The position numbers and the translations under genes were made by a program. The notes below the pieces were generated by a model. The model had not been told where the DNA came from and did no database searches. It saw only the letters and a program-made list of their open reading frames with translations. From Brevundimonas nasdae (GTDB taxonomy: Bacteria; Pseudomonadota; Alphaproteobacteria; Caulobacterales; Caulobacteraceae), in assembly GCF_016654005.1 (NCBI RefSeq), contig NZ_JAEPWN010000002.1:186001-250000 (forward strand): DNA of 64,000 nucleotides, in the 5' to 3' direction. This document shows, in pieces, positions 9,897-19,275 of the stretch. How positions within the stretch are numbered: the first letter of the stretch is position 1; every line of letters starts with the position of its first letter.

Positions 9897-10493
9897 CTAT
9901 CGGATTGCATCCCGCAGGGTCTGGGCGCGATCCCGGTGCGCCGTGACCGTCGGAATCAGTTCACGAGCCAGGGCGGACAGGGCTGGCGCATCCGTATTGC
10001 CCTCAAACCCGTTCAGCAGTGTCAGCGTCTCGTTATGAGCGGCGATCTGCTGGTCCAGATAGACCTTGTTGAAGTCGCCAGGCGTGGCGGCGTTCAGATT
10101 GTCGATCAGCCCCTGACGACGTGCGTCCAAGGCGGTGGGAATAGTCACATCCGGCGCGGCCGTCGGCGCAACCTCGGCCAGCTTTTGGCCTGCGGCCGTA
10201 TGGTCCTTGGTGATCATGGCGGCCAAAGCCTTGACGTCAGCGCTGGTGGATTTGGCAGCCGCCACCTTGGCGGCCTCCAGCTCATACAGATTGCCGGTGG
10301 CCAGGCCGGTGACGAAACCGCCCACCGTATTGGCGCCAACTGTGGCGGCCGAGGTCTGGCCGACAACGCCCGATGTGGCGTCCTGCGTGGCGTTCATGGC
10401 CTCGGCTGCATTCTGTTTTGCGCTGTCTCCGCCCTGGCTGCAGGCGGCGAGCAGGGCCAGCGATGCGACGCTGGCGATGGCGATATATTTCAT
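9897..10493 (-). CDS. DUF4142-family lipoprotein
   Basis: The N-terminus is a lipoprotein signal (lipobox LLAAC, Cys18). The mature protein matches the DUF4142 pattern, a ferritin-like helical bundle: a TGNLYELEAAKVAAAKS helix, VKALAAMITKDHTAAGQKL, then FNKVYLDQQIAAHNETLTLL and a closing helix with ELIPTVTAHRDRAQ. The role of the family is not known; members are periplasmic and often stress-associated in alphaproteobacteria. It is monocistronic, with a GGAG ribosome binding site, a possible extracytoplasmic-function sigma promoter upstream and a strong terminator downstream. Confidence 0.85.
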   Translation of the reverse strand: MKYIAIASVASLALLAACSQGGDSAKQNAAEAMNATQDATSGVVGQTSAATVGANTVGGFVTGLATGNLYELEAAKVAAAKSTSADVKALAAMITKDHTAAGQKLAEVAPTAAPDVTIPTALDARRQGLIDNLNAATPGDFNKVYLDQQIAAHNETLTLLNGFEGNTDAPALSALARELIPTVTAHRDRAQTLRDAIR

Positions 10494-10520
10494 TGGAGTA
10501 GTCTCCCTGTGGACTCCCCA

Positions 10521-10546
10521 AACCTCTCAGCGCCCCGCGAAGTTCC
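10521..10546 (-). promoter_or_regulatory. Possible EcfG-type (general stress) promoter
   Basis: On the minus strand GGAAC (10546-10542), 17 bases, then GGTT (10524-10521) resembles the alphaproteobacterial general-stress sigma consensus GGAAC-N16/17-CGTT, with one mismatch in the -10 element. It is correctly placed 28 bases before the DUF4142 start. This is a weak match made by eye. Confidence 0.3.
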
Positions 10547-10572
10547 CAAATTCAACCGATTGAGCCGGTGCC

Positions 10573-13500
10573 TCAGGCTTCTTCCAGCATGACGACGCCG
10601 GGCGCCGACTTCAGCGCGCCCCGCAAAGCGCCATCCAGTCGATAGCGTCCGGGCAGTTTCAGCTCGACCTCCTGACGACCATCCAGAGAGGCGACCAGAG
10701 ACACTTCCCCGCCCTTTCCGATCGCGCCGGATCGGGCCTTCTCCAACCGCGACCGCAAGGCCTCGGCGTCCGCGGTTCGGGCCGACACATGGATGCGCAG
10801 ACCGATGTTGGCGTCATCCAGCAGGTTGTCCATTCGTGATGCGTCATCACCGAAGAAGCGCACCTCCCCGTCTGACGACTTGGCGCGCACACGCACCATG
10901 ACGGACGCCCCCGGCTCCAGCACCTCACGGCATTTGCGCAACTGCTCCGGCGGGAACAGGCATTCAAACTCGCCGGTGGGGTCCGAGAAGGTGACGAAGG
11001 CGAACTTCTCGCCGGTGCGCGCGCTGGCGCGTTCCTGCCTGCGCCGCACCATGCCCGCCATCTGGAAGGCTTCGTGACCGGATTCCGCCAGCGGAATCGC
11101 TTCGGCGACAAAGGTGACGCGCTTGCGCTTCAGCGCCGTCGTCATCTCGTCCAACGGGTGCCCCGACAGGTAGAAGCCAACAGCGGCCAGTTCGTGATCC
11201 AGGCGTTCCGGACCGACCCAGGGGTCGACATTCTTCAGGCGCGGCCGCGCGGCGTGCGCCTGATCGCCGCCGAACAGCGACACCTGCGATGACGCCCGCT
11301 CCGCCGCCACGCTCTGGCAATAGGCCATCAAGATGTCGGCCTGCTCCACCAGCTGGCGGCGGTTGGGATGGATGCTGTCGAACGCGCCCGCCTTGGCCAG
11401 GCCTTCCAGCGCCCGCTTGTTGACGCTGCGCGGATCGACCCGCTCAAGGAAGTCGAAGATGTCGGGGAAACGCCCGCCCGTTTCGCGCACCTCGATGACG
11501 TGCTTCATGGCCTCAAGGCCCACGTTGCGGATCGCGCCCAGCGCATAAAGCACCGATCCCTTGTCATCGTCCCAGGCCACGTCGAAGTCGGCGGACGAGC
11601 GGTTGATGTCCGGCGCCAGGACCGGCACTTCGAACCGCCGCGCATCCTGATAGAAGACCGCCAGCTTGTCGGTGTTCGACAGATCGAGGCTCATCGATGC
11701 GGCGAAGAACTCGACCGGATGATTGGCCTTCAACCAGCCCGTCTGAAACGAGATCAGCGCATAGGCGGCGGCGTGCGACTTGTTGAAGCCGTAGCCTGCA
11801 AACTTGGCCACCAGATCGAAGATGGAGCCGGACTGGGCCTCGGGGACATCCTTCTCCAGCGCGCCCTTGACGAAGCGAAGGCGCTGGAAGTCCATCTCCT
11901 CCTTCTTCTTCTTGCCCATCGCGCGGCGCAGAAGGTCGGCTTCACCCAGGCTGTAGCCCGCCAGGATTTGGGCGATCTTCATCACCTGCTCCTGGTAGAT
12001 GATGACGCCATAGGTCTCGGTCAGCACCTCGGTCAGCGACGGATGCAGATAGTCGACCTCGGCCCGGCCGAACTTGCGGTCGATATAGGTGTCGATCATC
12101 TCCATCGGGCCCGGCCGATACAGGGAGATCAGCGCGGTGATCTCCTCGATCGAGCTGCATCGCATCTTGCGCAGGGTGTCGCGCATGCCTTGAGATTCCA
12201 GTTGGAACACGCCGACCGTCTGGCCGGAGGCCATCAACTCGTAGGTCTTGGCGTCATTCAGCGGCAGTTGGTTCCAGGTCGGCGCCAGCCCGCGACGCGA
12301 CAGATAGCCGTGCGCGCGGTCCAGGGTCGTCAGGGTCTTCAGGCCCAGGAAGTCGAACTTCACCAGCCCCGCAGGCTCCACCCACTTCATATTGAACTGG
12401 CTGGCCGGAATGGTGGAGCGCGGGTCCTGATACAGCGGCACCAGTTCCGTCAGAGGACGGTCGCCGATGACAATGCCCGCCGCGTGGGTCGAGGCGTTGC
12501 GGTACAGGCCCTCAAGCTCCAGCGCTGTCTCCAGCAGGGTCTTCACCGCAGCCTCGGCGTCGCGCGCCTCTTTCAGGCGCGGCTCCAGCTCAATGGCCTG
12601 GGCCAGGGTGACCGGATTGGCCGGGTTGTTCGGCACCATCTTGCAGAGCCGGTCCACCTGGCCCAGCGGCATCTGCAGCACGCGCCCCACGTCGCGCAGC
12701 ACAGCCCGCGCCTGCAGGGTGCCGAAGGTGATGATCTGCGCGACCCGGTCCTTGCCGTAGTGGGCCTGCACATAGTCGATCACCTCTTCCCGCCGCTCCT
12801 GGCAGAAGTCGATGTCGAAGTCGGGCATGGAGACCCGTTCCGGGTTCAGGAAGCGCTCGAACAGCAGGCCGAACCGCAGGGGGTCAAGATCGGTGATGGT
12901 CAGGGACCAGGCGACCAGCGAACCGGCCCCAGAGCCCCGCCCCGGCCCCACCGGGATGCCATGCTCCTTGGCCCATTTGATGAAGTCCGACACGATCAGG
13001 AAGTAGCCGGGGAAACCCATCTGCTGGATGATCCCGACCTCCCACTCCAGGCGGGTCCAGTATTCCTCTTCGGGAACCGCGGCCTCGACCTCGGTCAGGC
13101 GGACCTTCAGGCCTTCGCGCGCCTGATGCGCCAGTTCATCAGCTTCTGAGCGCCCTGCCCCCGTATCGAAGCGCGGCAGGATCGGCGCATGCGTCTTGAC
13201 CAGGAAGGCGCAACGCCGGGCGATGTCGATGGTGTTGTCGCAGGCCTCGGGCAGGTCCGCGAACAGTTCGCGCATCGCCTCGGCGGACTTGAACCAGTGC
13301 TCGCCCGTAATCCGGCGCCGATCTTCCTGACCTGTGAAGGCGCCGTCGGCGATGCACAACAGGGCGTCGTGCGACTTCGCCTGCGACGCCTTGGCGTAAT
13401 AGACGTCGTTGGTCGCGACCAGCGGCACGTCATTGGCGTAGGCCCATTCGACCAATCCCGGCTCGGCGCGTCGTTCATCGTCGAGCCCGTGGCGTTGCAG

Positions 13501-14031
13501 TTCGACGTAGAAACGGTCGCCAAACGCCGCCTTCATGGCCTCCAGCGCCTCGACCGCCTCAGCCTTTTTACCCTGCGCGAGCAGCGGATCGACCGGACCG
13601 TCCGGCCCGCCCGACAGCAGCAGCAGACCTTCGGACCGCTCCACGACCTGACGCCAATCGACGCCCGGTTCGGGCATTTCGCCGGAGTCGAGATAGGCGG
13701 ACGACGACAGGGCGCACAGATTCAGCCAGCCCGCCTCGTTCTGGGCCAATAGGACGACGGTGGGCATCTTGGCCCAGCGGGCGTTGAGCTGCCCTCCGAT
13801 GCCGAACACAGGCAGGGCGCAGGCGACAATGGGCTGAACCCCGGAATCCTTTGTGGCCTGACTGAACTCCAGCGCACCGAACAGATTGGCCCGGTCCGCG
13901 ACCGCGACAGCCGGCATGCCGGCGTCCGCCGCCATCTTGCCGATCTTGCCCGCCTTGATCGCGCCTTCCAGCAACGAATAGGCCGAGCGCACGCGCAGAT
14001 GGACGAAACCCTGACCCTCTGCTGCACTCAC
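10573..14031 (-). CDS. dnaE: DNA polymerase III subunit alpha
   Basis: This is the catalytic subunit of the replicative polymerase. The PHP domain occupies the N-terminus ([16 protein letters not shown]). The palm carries PDFDIDFC near residues 402-409 with two catalytic aspartates. The fingers and tau-binding regions follow ([24 protein letters not shown]), and a C-terminal OB domain ([32 protein letters not shown]) closes the 1152 residues, a normal DnaE1 length. The start is GTG, chosen because AAGGAG lies six bases before it. The gene lies 112 bases downstream of the SidA-like ORF and could be read from its LexA-controlled promoter. Confidence 0.97.
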   Translation of the reverse strand: MSAAEGQGFVHLRVRSAYSLLEGAIKAGKIGKMAADAGMPAVAVADRANLFGALEFSQATKDSGVQPIVACALPVFGIGGQLNARWAKMPTVVLLAQNEAGWLNLCALSSSAYLDSGEMPEPGVDWRQVVERSEGLLLLSGGPDGPVDPLLAQGKKAEAVEALEAMKAAFGDRFYVELQRHGLDDERRAEPGLVEWAYANDVPLVATNDVYYAKASQAKSHDALLCIADGAFTGQEDRRRITGEHWFKSAEAMRELFADLPEACDNTIDIARRCAFLVKTHAPILPRFDTGAGRSEADELAHQAREGLKVRLTEVEAAVPEEEYWTRLEWEVGIIQQMGFPGYFLIVSDFIKWAKEHGIPVGPGRGSGAGSLVAWSLTITDLDPLRFGLLFERFLNPERVSMPDFDIDFCQERREEVIDYVQAHYGKDRVAQIITFGTLQARAVLRDVGRVLQMPLGQVDRLCKMVPNNPANPVTLAQAIELEPRLKEARDAEAAVKTLLETALELEGLYRNASTHAAGIVIGDRPLTELVPLYQDPRSTIPASQFNMKWVEPAGLVKFDFLGLKTLTTLDRAHGYLSRRGLAPTWNQLPLNDAKTYELMASGQTVGVFQLESQGMRDTLRKMRCSSIEEITALISLYRPGPMEMIDTYIDRKFGRAEVDYLHPSLTEVLTETYGVIIYQEQVMKIAQILAGYSLGEADLLRRAMGKKKKEEMDFQRLRFVKGALEKDVPEAQSGSIFDLVAKFAGYGFNKSHAAAYALISFQTGWLKANHPVEFFAASMSLDLSNTDKLAVFYQDARRFEVPVLAPDINRSSADFDVAWDDDKGSVLYALGAIRNVGLEAMKHVIEVRETGGRFPDIFDFLERVDPRSVNKRALEGLAKAGAFDSIHPNRRQLVEQADILMAYCQSVAAERASSQVSLFGGDQAHAARPRLKNVDPWVGPERLDHELAAVGFYLSGHPLDEMTTALKRKRVTFVAEAIPLAESGHEAFQMAGMVRRRQERASARTGEKFAFVTFSDPTGEFECLFPPEQLRKCREVLEPGASVMVRVRAKSSDGEVRFFGDDASRMDNLLDDANIGLRIHVSARTADAEALRSRLEKARSGAIGKGGEVSLVASLDGRQEVELKLPGRYRLDGALRGALKSAPGVVMLEEA

Positions 14032-14095
14032 TGTTCGCTCCTTCGTCTGTGACCGGATCAGACGCCGACTCGGCGCTCACGCCAACGGCTTGGCC

Positions 14096-14123
14096 GATAT
14101 GGCGTCGCAGAAGCGAGCGTCAA
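14096..14123 (-). promoter_or_regulatory. Possible second dnaE promoter
   Basis: On the minus strand TTGACG (14123-14118), 16 bases, then CATATC (14101-14096) lies about 65 bases before the dnaE GTG and inside the space after the SidA-like ORF. The -35 element is good and the -10 element poor. If real, it would give dnaE SOS-independent transcription. Confidence 0.3.
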
Positions 14124-14143
14124 ACGGTCAGACTGTCGGAGCG

Positions 14144-14239
14144 TCAGACGGACGTGGCCATCAGAGCCGCCTGCCAGACCATCCAGACGAAGCCGCCGCA
14201 CGACGCAAGCGACAGCATATCCCTCATCAAACGCGGCAT
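14144..14239 (-). CDS. SidA-like SOS-induced small membrane protein (candidate division inhibitor)
   Basis: A 31-codon ORF begins MPRLMRDMLSL and has one hydrophobic stretch (LASCGGFVWMVWQAALMA) able to span the membrane. A good ribosome binding site (GGGGA) lies eight bases before the ATG. It starts 26 bases downstream of two tandem LexA boxes inside a strong promoter, and dnaE follows in the same direction. Caulobacter SidA is a 29-residue inner-membrane peptide, induced by SOS, that blocks division by acting on FtsW/FtsN, and from memory it lies beside dnaE. Size, topology, operator and neighbourhood agree; I cannot align the two sequences here. The alternative is an unrelated short leader ORF. 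Confidence 0.7.
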   Translation of the reverse strand: MPRLMRDMLSLASCGGFVWMVWQAALMATSV

Positions 14240-14265
14240 CGGCTTATCCCCAGATCAACTTCTGT

Positions 14266-14298
14266 GTTCCGGGAATGTTCTATGTTCCGATTTTGTTC
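14266..14298. promoter_or_regulatory. Two tandem LexA (SOS) boxes
   Basis: GTTCCGGGAATGTTC (14266-14280) and GTTCCGATTTTGTTC (14284-14298) are both exact matches to the alphaproteobacterial LexA operator GTTC-N7-GTTC, separated by three bases. Together they cover the spacer and -10 element of the promoter in front of the SidA-like ORF, so bound LexA would block RNA polymerase. Confidence 0.85.
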
Positions 14299-14305
14299 CC
14301 GTCAA
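14277..14305 (-). promoter_or_regulatory. LexA-controlled promoter of the SidA-like ORF and dnaE
   Basis: On the minus strand TTGACG (14305-14300), a 17-base spacer and TAGAAC (14282-14277) match the Caulobacter-type promoter (TTGACGG, then CATAGAAC). The -35 element overlaps the stop codon of the response regulator gene upstream, so the promoter is squeezed between the two genes. Confidence 0.7.
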
Positions 14306-14934
14306 GCGTCGGACGCTGTGAACCCTATGCGCGTCAAGGCCGAGGCCAGAGCCGCCGAGTTCGGCGACTGGGTCTTGCGCAACAGGCTGGCGCGGAAGAA
14401 CTCGACAGTCCGCGGACTGAGCGACAATGCCTGCGCGATCTGTTTGGTGGTGCGGCCCGCAACCAGATACTCGGCCACCTGCCGCTCGCGCCGCGTGAAT
14501 GTCAGCGTGTCCTGCCGTGGGATGGAGGCCAGGATGTCCAGCGCCCGCCGCGCCGCGCCCAGCAGTTGTTCTGGCGTGGTGGGCTTGGTCAGGACATTGT
14601 CGACGCCCAGGCGCATGGCGTCGACGGTCGTCAGCACATCGACATAGGCGCTGACCAGAATGACCGCGTGCCGCCCGAAGGCGCAGAAGGCGCCGACCAG
14701 ATCCAACCCTTCGATGCCCGGCAGCTTCAGATCAACGACGATGCAGGTCGGGTCAGCATCCGACGCCCACATCAGGGCGTCCAGCGGGTCGGTGAAACCC
14801 ACCGCCTGAAATCCGGCCTCGCGGAATGTGAGCAGCGTCATGCCCAGGATCGCAGGGTCGTCGTCGATCACCAGGATTTCCTGGGTCACATCAGTTCCCT
14901 GAGCAACGCGCTCCGTCGATTGCTCATCGCCCAT
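14302..14934 (-). CDS. Response regulator, receiver plus LuxR-type HTH (FixJ/NarL-like)
   Basis: The receiver domain shows the acidic pair (ILVIDDDPAI), the phosphoacceptor Asp68 in VVDLKLPGIEG, the switch serine in ILVSAY and the lysine in LTKP. A C-terminal LuxR-type helix-turn-helix follows (FTRRERQVAEYLVAGRTTKQIAQAL, SPRTVEFFRASLL). No histidine kinase is adjacent; the divergent neighbour is a BLUF-like protein. The start is uncertain: the ATG chosen at 14934 has GGGAGG only one base away, and an in-frame ATG at 15003 lacks a ribosome binding site. The gene ends inside the -35 element of the SOS promoter. Confidence 0.85.
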   Translation of the reverse strand: MGDEQSTERVAQGTDVTQEILVIDDDPAILGMTLLTFREAGFQAVGFTDPLDALMWASDADPTCIVVDLKLPGIEGLDLVGAFCAFGRHAVILVSAYVDVLTTVDAMRLGVDNVLTKPTTPEQLLGAARRALDILASIPRQDTLTFTRRERQVAEYLVAGRTTKQIAQALSLSPRTVEFFRASLLRKTQSPNSAALASALTRIGFTASDA

Positions 14935-15094
14935 GCCTCCCGACTTGCGAAGGCGGTCGTTCGATGCTGCAGGATCAAACGTCGAGAGTCCCAAACTTTC
15001 CATGCGCACAAAATACAAGGCCGGTTGATCTGCGAAACCTCGTAGTCCCACGCAATTGATCAAGCAGCGCAGTTGGTCCAGCCATCAGGTGATG

Positions 15095-15607
15095 ATGAAA
15101 TCACTGAATGAGCGCCGTGTCGGCATGCTGGAAGCCGCAATCCTTGTCACTCGCGTAGAGCAGGATTTCGAAACGGGTCGTCTTTGGCCCGCTCTCAGGG
15201 ATCTACGCAAAGGCCATGCCAGAACCTTGGGATTGGCCGGCGTCATCCTCTGCGACGCCAATCGCGTCATGTATGGTCTTGAAGGCAGCGGACAGTATCT
15301 GGACCGCTTTACTCAGATGCTGGAGGACAGCCCTTGCGAGGTCGACGTCCAGCTGCTGTTGCGCCGCCCCATCGCCCAGCGAACCTATCGGGCCCCTGCT
15401 CTCCTGGTGCCGACCCTGGCCAAGGAGGAACGGACCTGGCTGCGAGAGGAACTGGACGACACCGCCTCGGACCTCACCACCCTGCCCACCTTCCTGACCT
15501 GGCTGGCGTTGCGTCAGGCGGAAACCATTGTCGGAGGGTACGGCGACGGGCTGATGGCCCCCGCCGACAGCTTCCCGTCCACCCGTTCGCACACAACCCG
15601 GCACTGA
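15095..15607 (+). CDS. Degenerate BLUF-like protein
   Basis: The segment LGLAGVILCDANRVMYGLEG followed by LLLRRPIAQRTY lines up with the BLUF photoreceptor fold (typically G-I-T-G...F-x-Q-x-LEG...EEPIAKRRF). The residues that contact flavin in BLUF proteins appear lost: Tyr replaces the conserved Gln before LEG, there is no Asn pair before the LAGV strand, and no Tyr in the first strand. It may therefore be a flavin-free sensor or a protein-interaction module. It is transcribed away from the response regulator gene. ATG at 15095 is chosen because AGGTG lies just before it; 15092 and 15125 are alternatives. Confidence 0.5.
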   Translation: MKSLNERRVGMLEAAILVTRVEQDFETGRLWPALRDLRKGHARTLGLAGVILCDANRVMYGLEGSGQYLDRFTQMLEDSPCEVDVQLLLRRPIAQRTYRAPALLVPTLAKEERTWLREELDDTASDLTTLPTFLTWLALRQAETIVGGYGDGLMAPADSFPSTRSHTTRH

Positions 15608-15624
15608 GCCGCGTAACCTGAAAA

Positions 15625-16329
15625 TCAGTAGGCGTGGCTCTCGGCGGCGCGCTCTTCCAGGTGGCCGTCCTTCAGGGCGAACACCCGGTCCATATGGCCG
15701 GCCAACTCCATGTTGTGGGTGGCGATCAGGGCGGCGACGCCCGTGGTCTTCGCCAGACTGCGCAGGGACTCGAAGACGGACTGGCTGGTCGTCGGATCCA
15801 GATTGCCCGTCGGTTCATCCGCCAGCAGCAGACGTGGGCCGTTCGCCAGGGCGCGACCGATAGCCACCCGCTGCTGCTCGCCGCCTGAAAGCTGCGCCGG
15901 CTGGTGCGTCATTCGCTCGCCGAGCCCAAGCACCGTCAGCGTCTCTTCGGCGCGCTTGCGGGCCTCCGCCTGCGTGACACCCGCGATCCTCATGGGCAGC
16001 GCGACATTATCGCGCGCATCGAACTCGGGCAGCAGGTGGTGGAACTGATAGACGAAGCCGATCCGGCTGAGACGCAGGCGCGTGCGCGCCCGCTCGTCCA
16101 GATTTCCGACAGCCTCGCCGTCAATCGTCACCGTGCCCGCCGTAGGCCGCTCCAGCAGGCCAGCCGCGTGCAGCAGCGACGATTTGCCCGAGCCGGATGG
16201 ACCGATCAGCCCCACGATCTCACCCGGAAACACGTCCAGATCGACGCCCTTCAGCACCGTCAGACCGCCGAGCGCCGTCTCATAGGTGCGCGTCAGACCG
16301 CGCACGGACAGGATGGGAGCCTTACTCAT
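15625..16329 (-). CDS. lolD: Lipoprotein-releasing ABC transporter ATPase LolD
   Basis: LolD powers extraction of outer-membrane lipoproteins from the inner membrane by LolCDE. Walker A (GPSGSGKS), the Q-loop (VYQFHHLLPEF), the ABC signature (LSGGEQQR), Walker B (LLLADEPTGNLD) and the switch His (ATHNME) are intact. The start MSKAPIL at 16329 overlaps lolC by eight bases; five further in-frame codons upstream are unlikely to be used. It is the last gene of a long minus-strand run. Confidence 0.93.
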   Translation of the reverse strand: MSKAPILSVRGLTRTYETALGGLTVLKGVDLDVFPGEIVGLIGPSGSGKSSLLHAAGLLERPTAGTVTIDGEAVGNLDERARTRLRLSRIGFVYQFHHLLPEFDARDNVALPMRIAGVTQAEARKRAEETLTVLGLGERMTHQPAQLSGGEQQRVAIGRALANGPRLLLADEPTGNLDPTTSQSVFESLRSLAKTTGVAALIATHNMELAGHMDRVFALKDGHLEERAAESHAY

Positions 16330-17608
16330 AACGCAGCGCCTCAATCGGATCGATCCGGGTGGCGACCCACGACGGGATCAGACTGGCGATGCAGGACATG
16401 AAGGTGGCCCAGACGGTGATCCAGATCACGTCAACCGGATCGACCTCCGCCGGAATGGCGTCCAGCATATAGACGTCGGAGTTGAACAGCTTGGTCTGGA
16501 ACACCCACTCCAACGCGTGCTGGATCGCGCCGATGTTCAGACAGAACAACAGCCCCAGGATCAGCCCTGCGACCGTCCCCGCGATGCCGATCATGGACCC
16601 GGCCATGAAGAAGACGCGCAGGATGGACGACGGGCTGGCCCCGATGGTGCGCAGGATCGCGATGTCCTTGGTCTTGTTCTTCACCAGCATGACGATGCCG
16701 GAGATGATGTTCAGCGCGGCGATGGCGACCACCATGCCCAGGATGATGCTCATGGCCACGCGCTCAACCTTCAGCGCGCCGTAGAATGCGGCCTGACGTT
16801 CGCGCCAGTCGGTGACGATGGCCCCCGGCCCAGCGGCGTCACGCACCGCTGCGGTCATGTCGCCCACCTTGTCGGCGTTCGCGACCTTGATCTCGATGAC
16901 GTCCCAGACGCCTTCCTTGCCGAAGAACAGCTGCTGCTGCTCCAACGGCATGAACATGAAGGCGCGGTCGTAATCCGCCGCGCCGGAGCGGAACAGGCCG
17001 CCGATGTAGTAGGTCTTTTCCAGCCCGCCCAGATTGCCGAAGGCGCTGTCGGCGCCCGTGGGCGAAAACAGGGTGATGGGATCACCGACACGCACCCCCA
17101 TGGAGTTGGCGAGCGTCGCCCCCATCAGAATGCGGTCGCCGCCATAGGCGCCCTTGCCGAAGCTGTCCCGTTCGGCAGGCGTCAGACTGTCAAAGACGAA
17201 CTTGGTGTCCGCCAGGTCTTCGGGCCGCACGCCGCGCACGACAGCGCCGGTCGTATAGCTGCCGACGCGAACCAGACTCTGCGCCTCGTTCAGCGGCGCC
17301 ACGCTGACGACGCCCGGCACGGCTGCAATCCGCTTCAACGCCTCGTCTCGATCCAGCGAGGTCAGGACGCTGCCTTGGACATACATATGCCCGTTGAAGG
17401 ACAGCATCCGCCCCAGCAGCTCGTTCCTGAAGCCCGACATGATGCTCAGCACCACGATAAGCGCCATCACGGCCAGCAGAATGCCGATGAAGCTAATGAT
17501 GGCGATCAGGGCGACCCCGCCCTCCTTGCGCTTGGCGCGCAGATAACGGAGGGCGAGACCGATCTCCCACGAGGAGAATGGACCGGAAGGACGAGACGGC
17601 AGGTTCAA
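16322..17608 (-). CDS. lolC: Lipoprotein-releasing ABC transporter permease LolC/LolE
   Basis: This is the permease that binds inner-membrane lipoproteins and passes them to LolA. The N-terminus ([19 protein letters not shown]) and the first membrane helix are typical; a periplasmic domain follows, then three C-terminal helices with [18 protein letters not shown]. Only one permease gene is present, the rule in alphaproteobacteria, so it probably works as a homodimer. The start is TTG, overlapping the proS stop by four bases; no ATG occurs before residue 48, inside the first helix. Confidence 0.92.
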   Translation of the reverse strand: MNLPSRPSGPFSSWEIGLALRYLRAKRKEGGVALIAIISFIGILLAVMALIVVLSIMSGFRNELLGRMLSFNGHMYVQGSVLTSLDRDEALKRIAAVPGVVSVAPLNEAQSLVRVGSYTTGAVVRGVRPEDLADTKFVFDSLTPAERDSFGKGAYGGDRILMGATLANSMGVRVGDPITLFSPTGADSAFGNLGGLEKTYYIGGLFRSGAADYDRAFMFMPLEQQQLFFGKEGVWDVIEIKVANADKVGDMTAAVRDAAGPGAIVTDWRERQAAFYGALKVERVAMSIILGMVVAIAALNIISGIVMLVKNKTKDIAILRTIGASPSSILRVFFMAGSMIGIAGTVAGLILGLLFCLNIGAIQHALEWVFQTKLFNSDVYMLDAIPAEVDPVDVIWITVWATFMSCIASLIPSWVATRIDPIEALRYE

Positions 17609-18921
17609 GCAGTCAACCTTTCGAGGGCTTCAGCCAGCGGCACAGACAGTTTTTCGCCGGTCGCACGGCGCTTCAGCTCGACCACGCCGTCGGCCAGTCC
17701 CTTGGGACCGATGGTCAGCTGCCACGGCACGCCGATCAGATCAGCGGTGGCGAACTTGCCGCCGGGGCGTTCGTCGGTGTCGTCATACAGCACGTCCTTA
17801 CCCAGCTTCTCCAACTGAGCCACTGCGTCTTCACAGGCCGCCGAAACGGCTTCGTCATTGGCGCGCAGATTGATGACGACCACGTCGAACGGCGCGACCG
17901 AATCCGGCCAGATGATGCCGCCTTCGTCGTGGCTGGCCTCGATGATTGCACCCAACAGGCGCGACACGCCGACGCCGTAGCTGCCCATATGGACCTCGGC
18001 GTCCTGACCGTCAGGACCGGCAACCTTGGCCTTCATCGGCGCCGAATATTTCGTGCCGAAATAGAAGATGTGACCGACCTCGATGCCGCGCGCGGACAGG
18101 CGATCGCCCTCCGCCGTCTCGCTCTCGAAACGCGCGACGTCGTGCATTTCTTCGGTGGCGGCGTACAGAGCCGTGCGTTCCTTGAAGACGTCTTCCAGTT
18201 GCTCGACGCTGAGGTTGTGCCCCGGCGCATCCATCTCGACCAGCTTGCGGTCGCAGAAGACCTCGCTCTCGCCGGTCTCGGCCAGAACGATGAATTCGTG
18301 GCTCAGGTCGCCGCCGATGGGGCCGGTGTCGGCGCGCATCGGCACGGCTTTCAGGCCCAGACGTGAGAAGGTGTTCAGATAGGCCGCGAACATGCGCTTG
18401 TAGGCGATGCGGGCGGCCGCCTCGTCCACGTCGAACGAATAGGCGTCCTTCATCAGGAACTCACGACCGCGCATGACGCCAAAGCGCGGGCGGCGCTCGT
18501 CGCGGAACTTCCACTGAATGTGAAACAGGTTCAGCGGCAGGGACTTGTAGGACTTCACATAGGCCCGGAAGATGTCGGTGATCATCTCCTCATTGGTGGG
18601 TCCGTACAGCAGTTCGCGCTCATGGCGGTCCGTGATGCGCAGCATTTCGGGGCCGTAGGCGTCGTAACGACCCGACTCGCGCCACAGATCGGCCAGTTGC
18701 AGCGTGGGCATCAGCAGTTCGACCGCCCCTGCCCGCTGCTGTTCTTCACGCACGATCTGCTCGATCTTGCGCAGCACCCGCAGACCCAATGGCAGCCAGG
18801 CGTAGATGCCGGCGGCCTCCTGTTTGATCATGCCCGCGCGCAGCATCAGCTGGTGCGAAACAATCTGGGCGTCCGAAGGGGCTTCCTTCAGCGTGGGCAG
18901 GAAAAAGCGCGACAGGCGCAT
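17605..18921 (-). CDS. proS: Prolyl-tRNA synthetase
   Basis: Class II synthetase charging tRNA-Pro. The 438-residue length is that of the short alphaproteobacterial/mitochondrial form lacking the large editing insertion of enteric ProRS. Class II motifs are present: [13 protein letters not shown], the [21 protein letters not shown] block, the motif 2 loop [21 protein letters not shown] (written in part), and [13 protein letters not shown] near the C-terminus before the anticodon-binding domain. ATG start. It is coupled to lolC. Confidence 0.96.
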   Translation of the reverse strand: MRLSRFFLPTLKEAPSDAQIVSHQLMLRAGMIKQEAAGIYAWLPLGLRVLRKIEQIVREEQQRAGAVELLMPTLQLADLWRESGRYDAYGPEMLRITDRHERELLYGPTNEEMITDIFRAYVKSYKSLPLNLFHIQWKFRDERRPRFGVMRGREFLMKDAYSFDVDEAAARIAYKRMFAAYLNTFSRLGLKAVPMRADTGPIGGDLSHEFIVLAETGESEVFCDRKLVEMDAPGHNLSVEQLEDVFKERTALYAATEEMHDVARFESETAEGDRLSARGIEVGHIFYFGTKYSAPMKAKVAGPDGQDAEVHMGSYGVGVSRLLGAIIEASHDEGGIIWPDSVAPFDVVVINLRANDEAVSAACEDAVAQLEKLGKDVLYDDTDERPGGKFATADLIGVPWQLTIGPKGLADGVVELKRRATGEKLSVPLAEALERLTA

Positions 18922-18999
18922 GATCAGGAATCCTAGGCGTCGAAACAGTCCTAAGGCTTTAGCCGTTGGACCGGGGCGAAAGCTAGGCCGCCTTATCGT

Positions 19000-19266
19000 T
19001 TAGACGGCTGGCGCCCGTGAGAAATCAGGCAGAGGCAGCCAGCCCGTGTAGATCAGCACCATGATGAAGATCCAGACCAGCACCGCCACCCAGGTCGTGG
19101 TGATGAACTTCTTCTTCAGATTCGGCGTCTTGGGCGCGCCCCACTGGGCGCCGTCCTTCGGCGGTTCGGGCGATTCCTGCGACATGCCCAACGGCAGAAT
19201 GCCGAACAGCACCGTCCACCAGACGACGACGTAGATACCGATCATGGTGAAGATGCCGATGGGCAT
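19000..19266 (-). CDS. DUF1467-family small membrane protein
   Basis: An 88-residue protein with two membrane helices (about residues 5-26 and 58-78) joined by a hydrophilic loop containing WGAPKTPNLKKKF, matching the DUF1467 pattern of alphaproteobacteria. Function unknown. It lies ten bases after the DUF3088 gene and 78 bases before proS, in a cluster of housekeeping genes, a conserved position in related genomes as far as I recall. Confidence 0.8.
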   Translation of the reverse strand: MPIGIFTMIGIYVVVWWTVLFGILPLGMSQESPEPPKDGAQWGAPKTPNLKKKFITTTWVAVLVWIFIMVLIYTGWLPLPDFSRAPAV

Positions 19267-19275
19267 GACTGACCT

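Noticed and set aside
11368..13149. 593-codon plus-strand frame opposite dnaE
   Set aside because: Mirror of dnaE codon bias; no ribosome binding site or recognisable domain.
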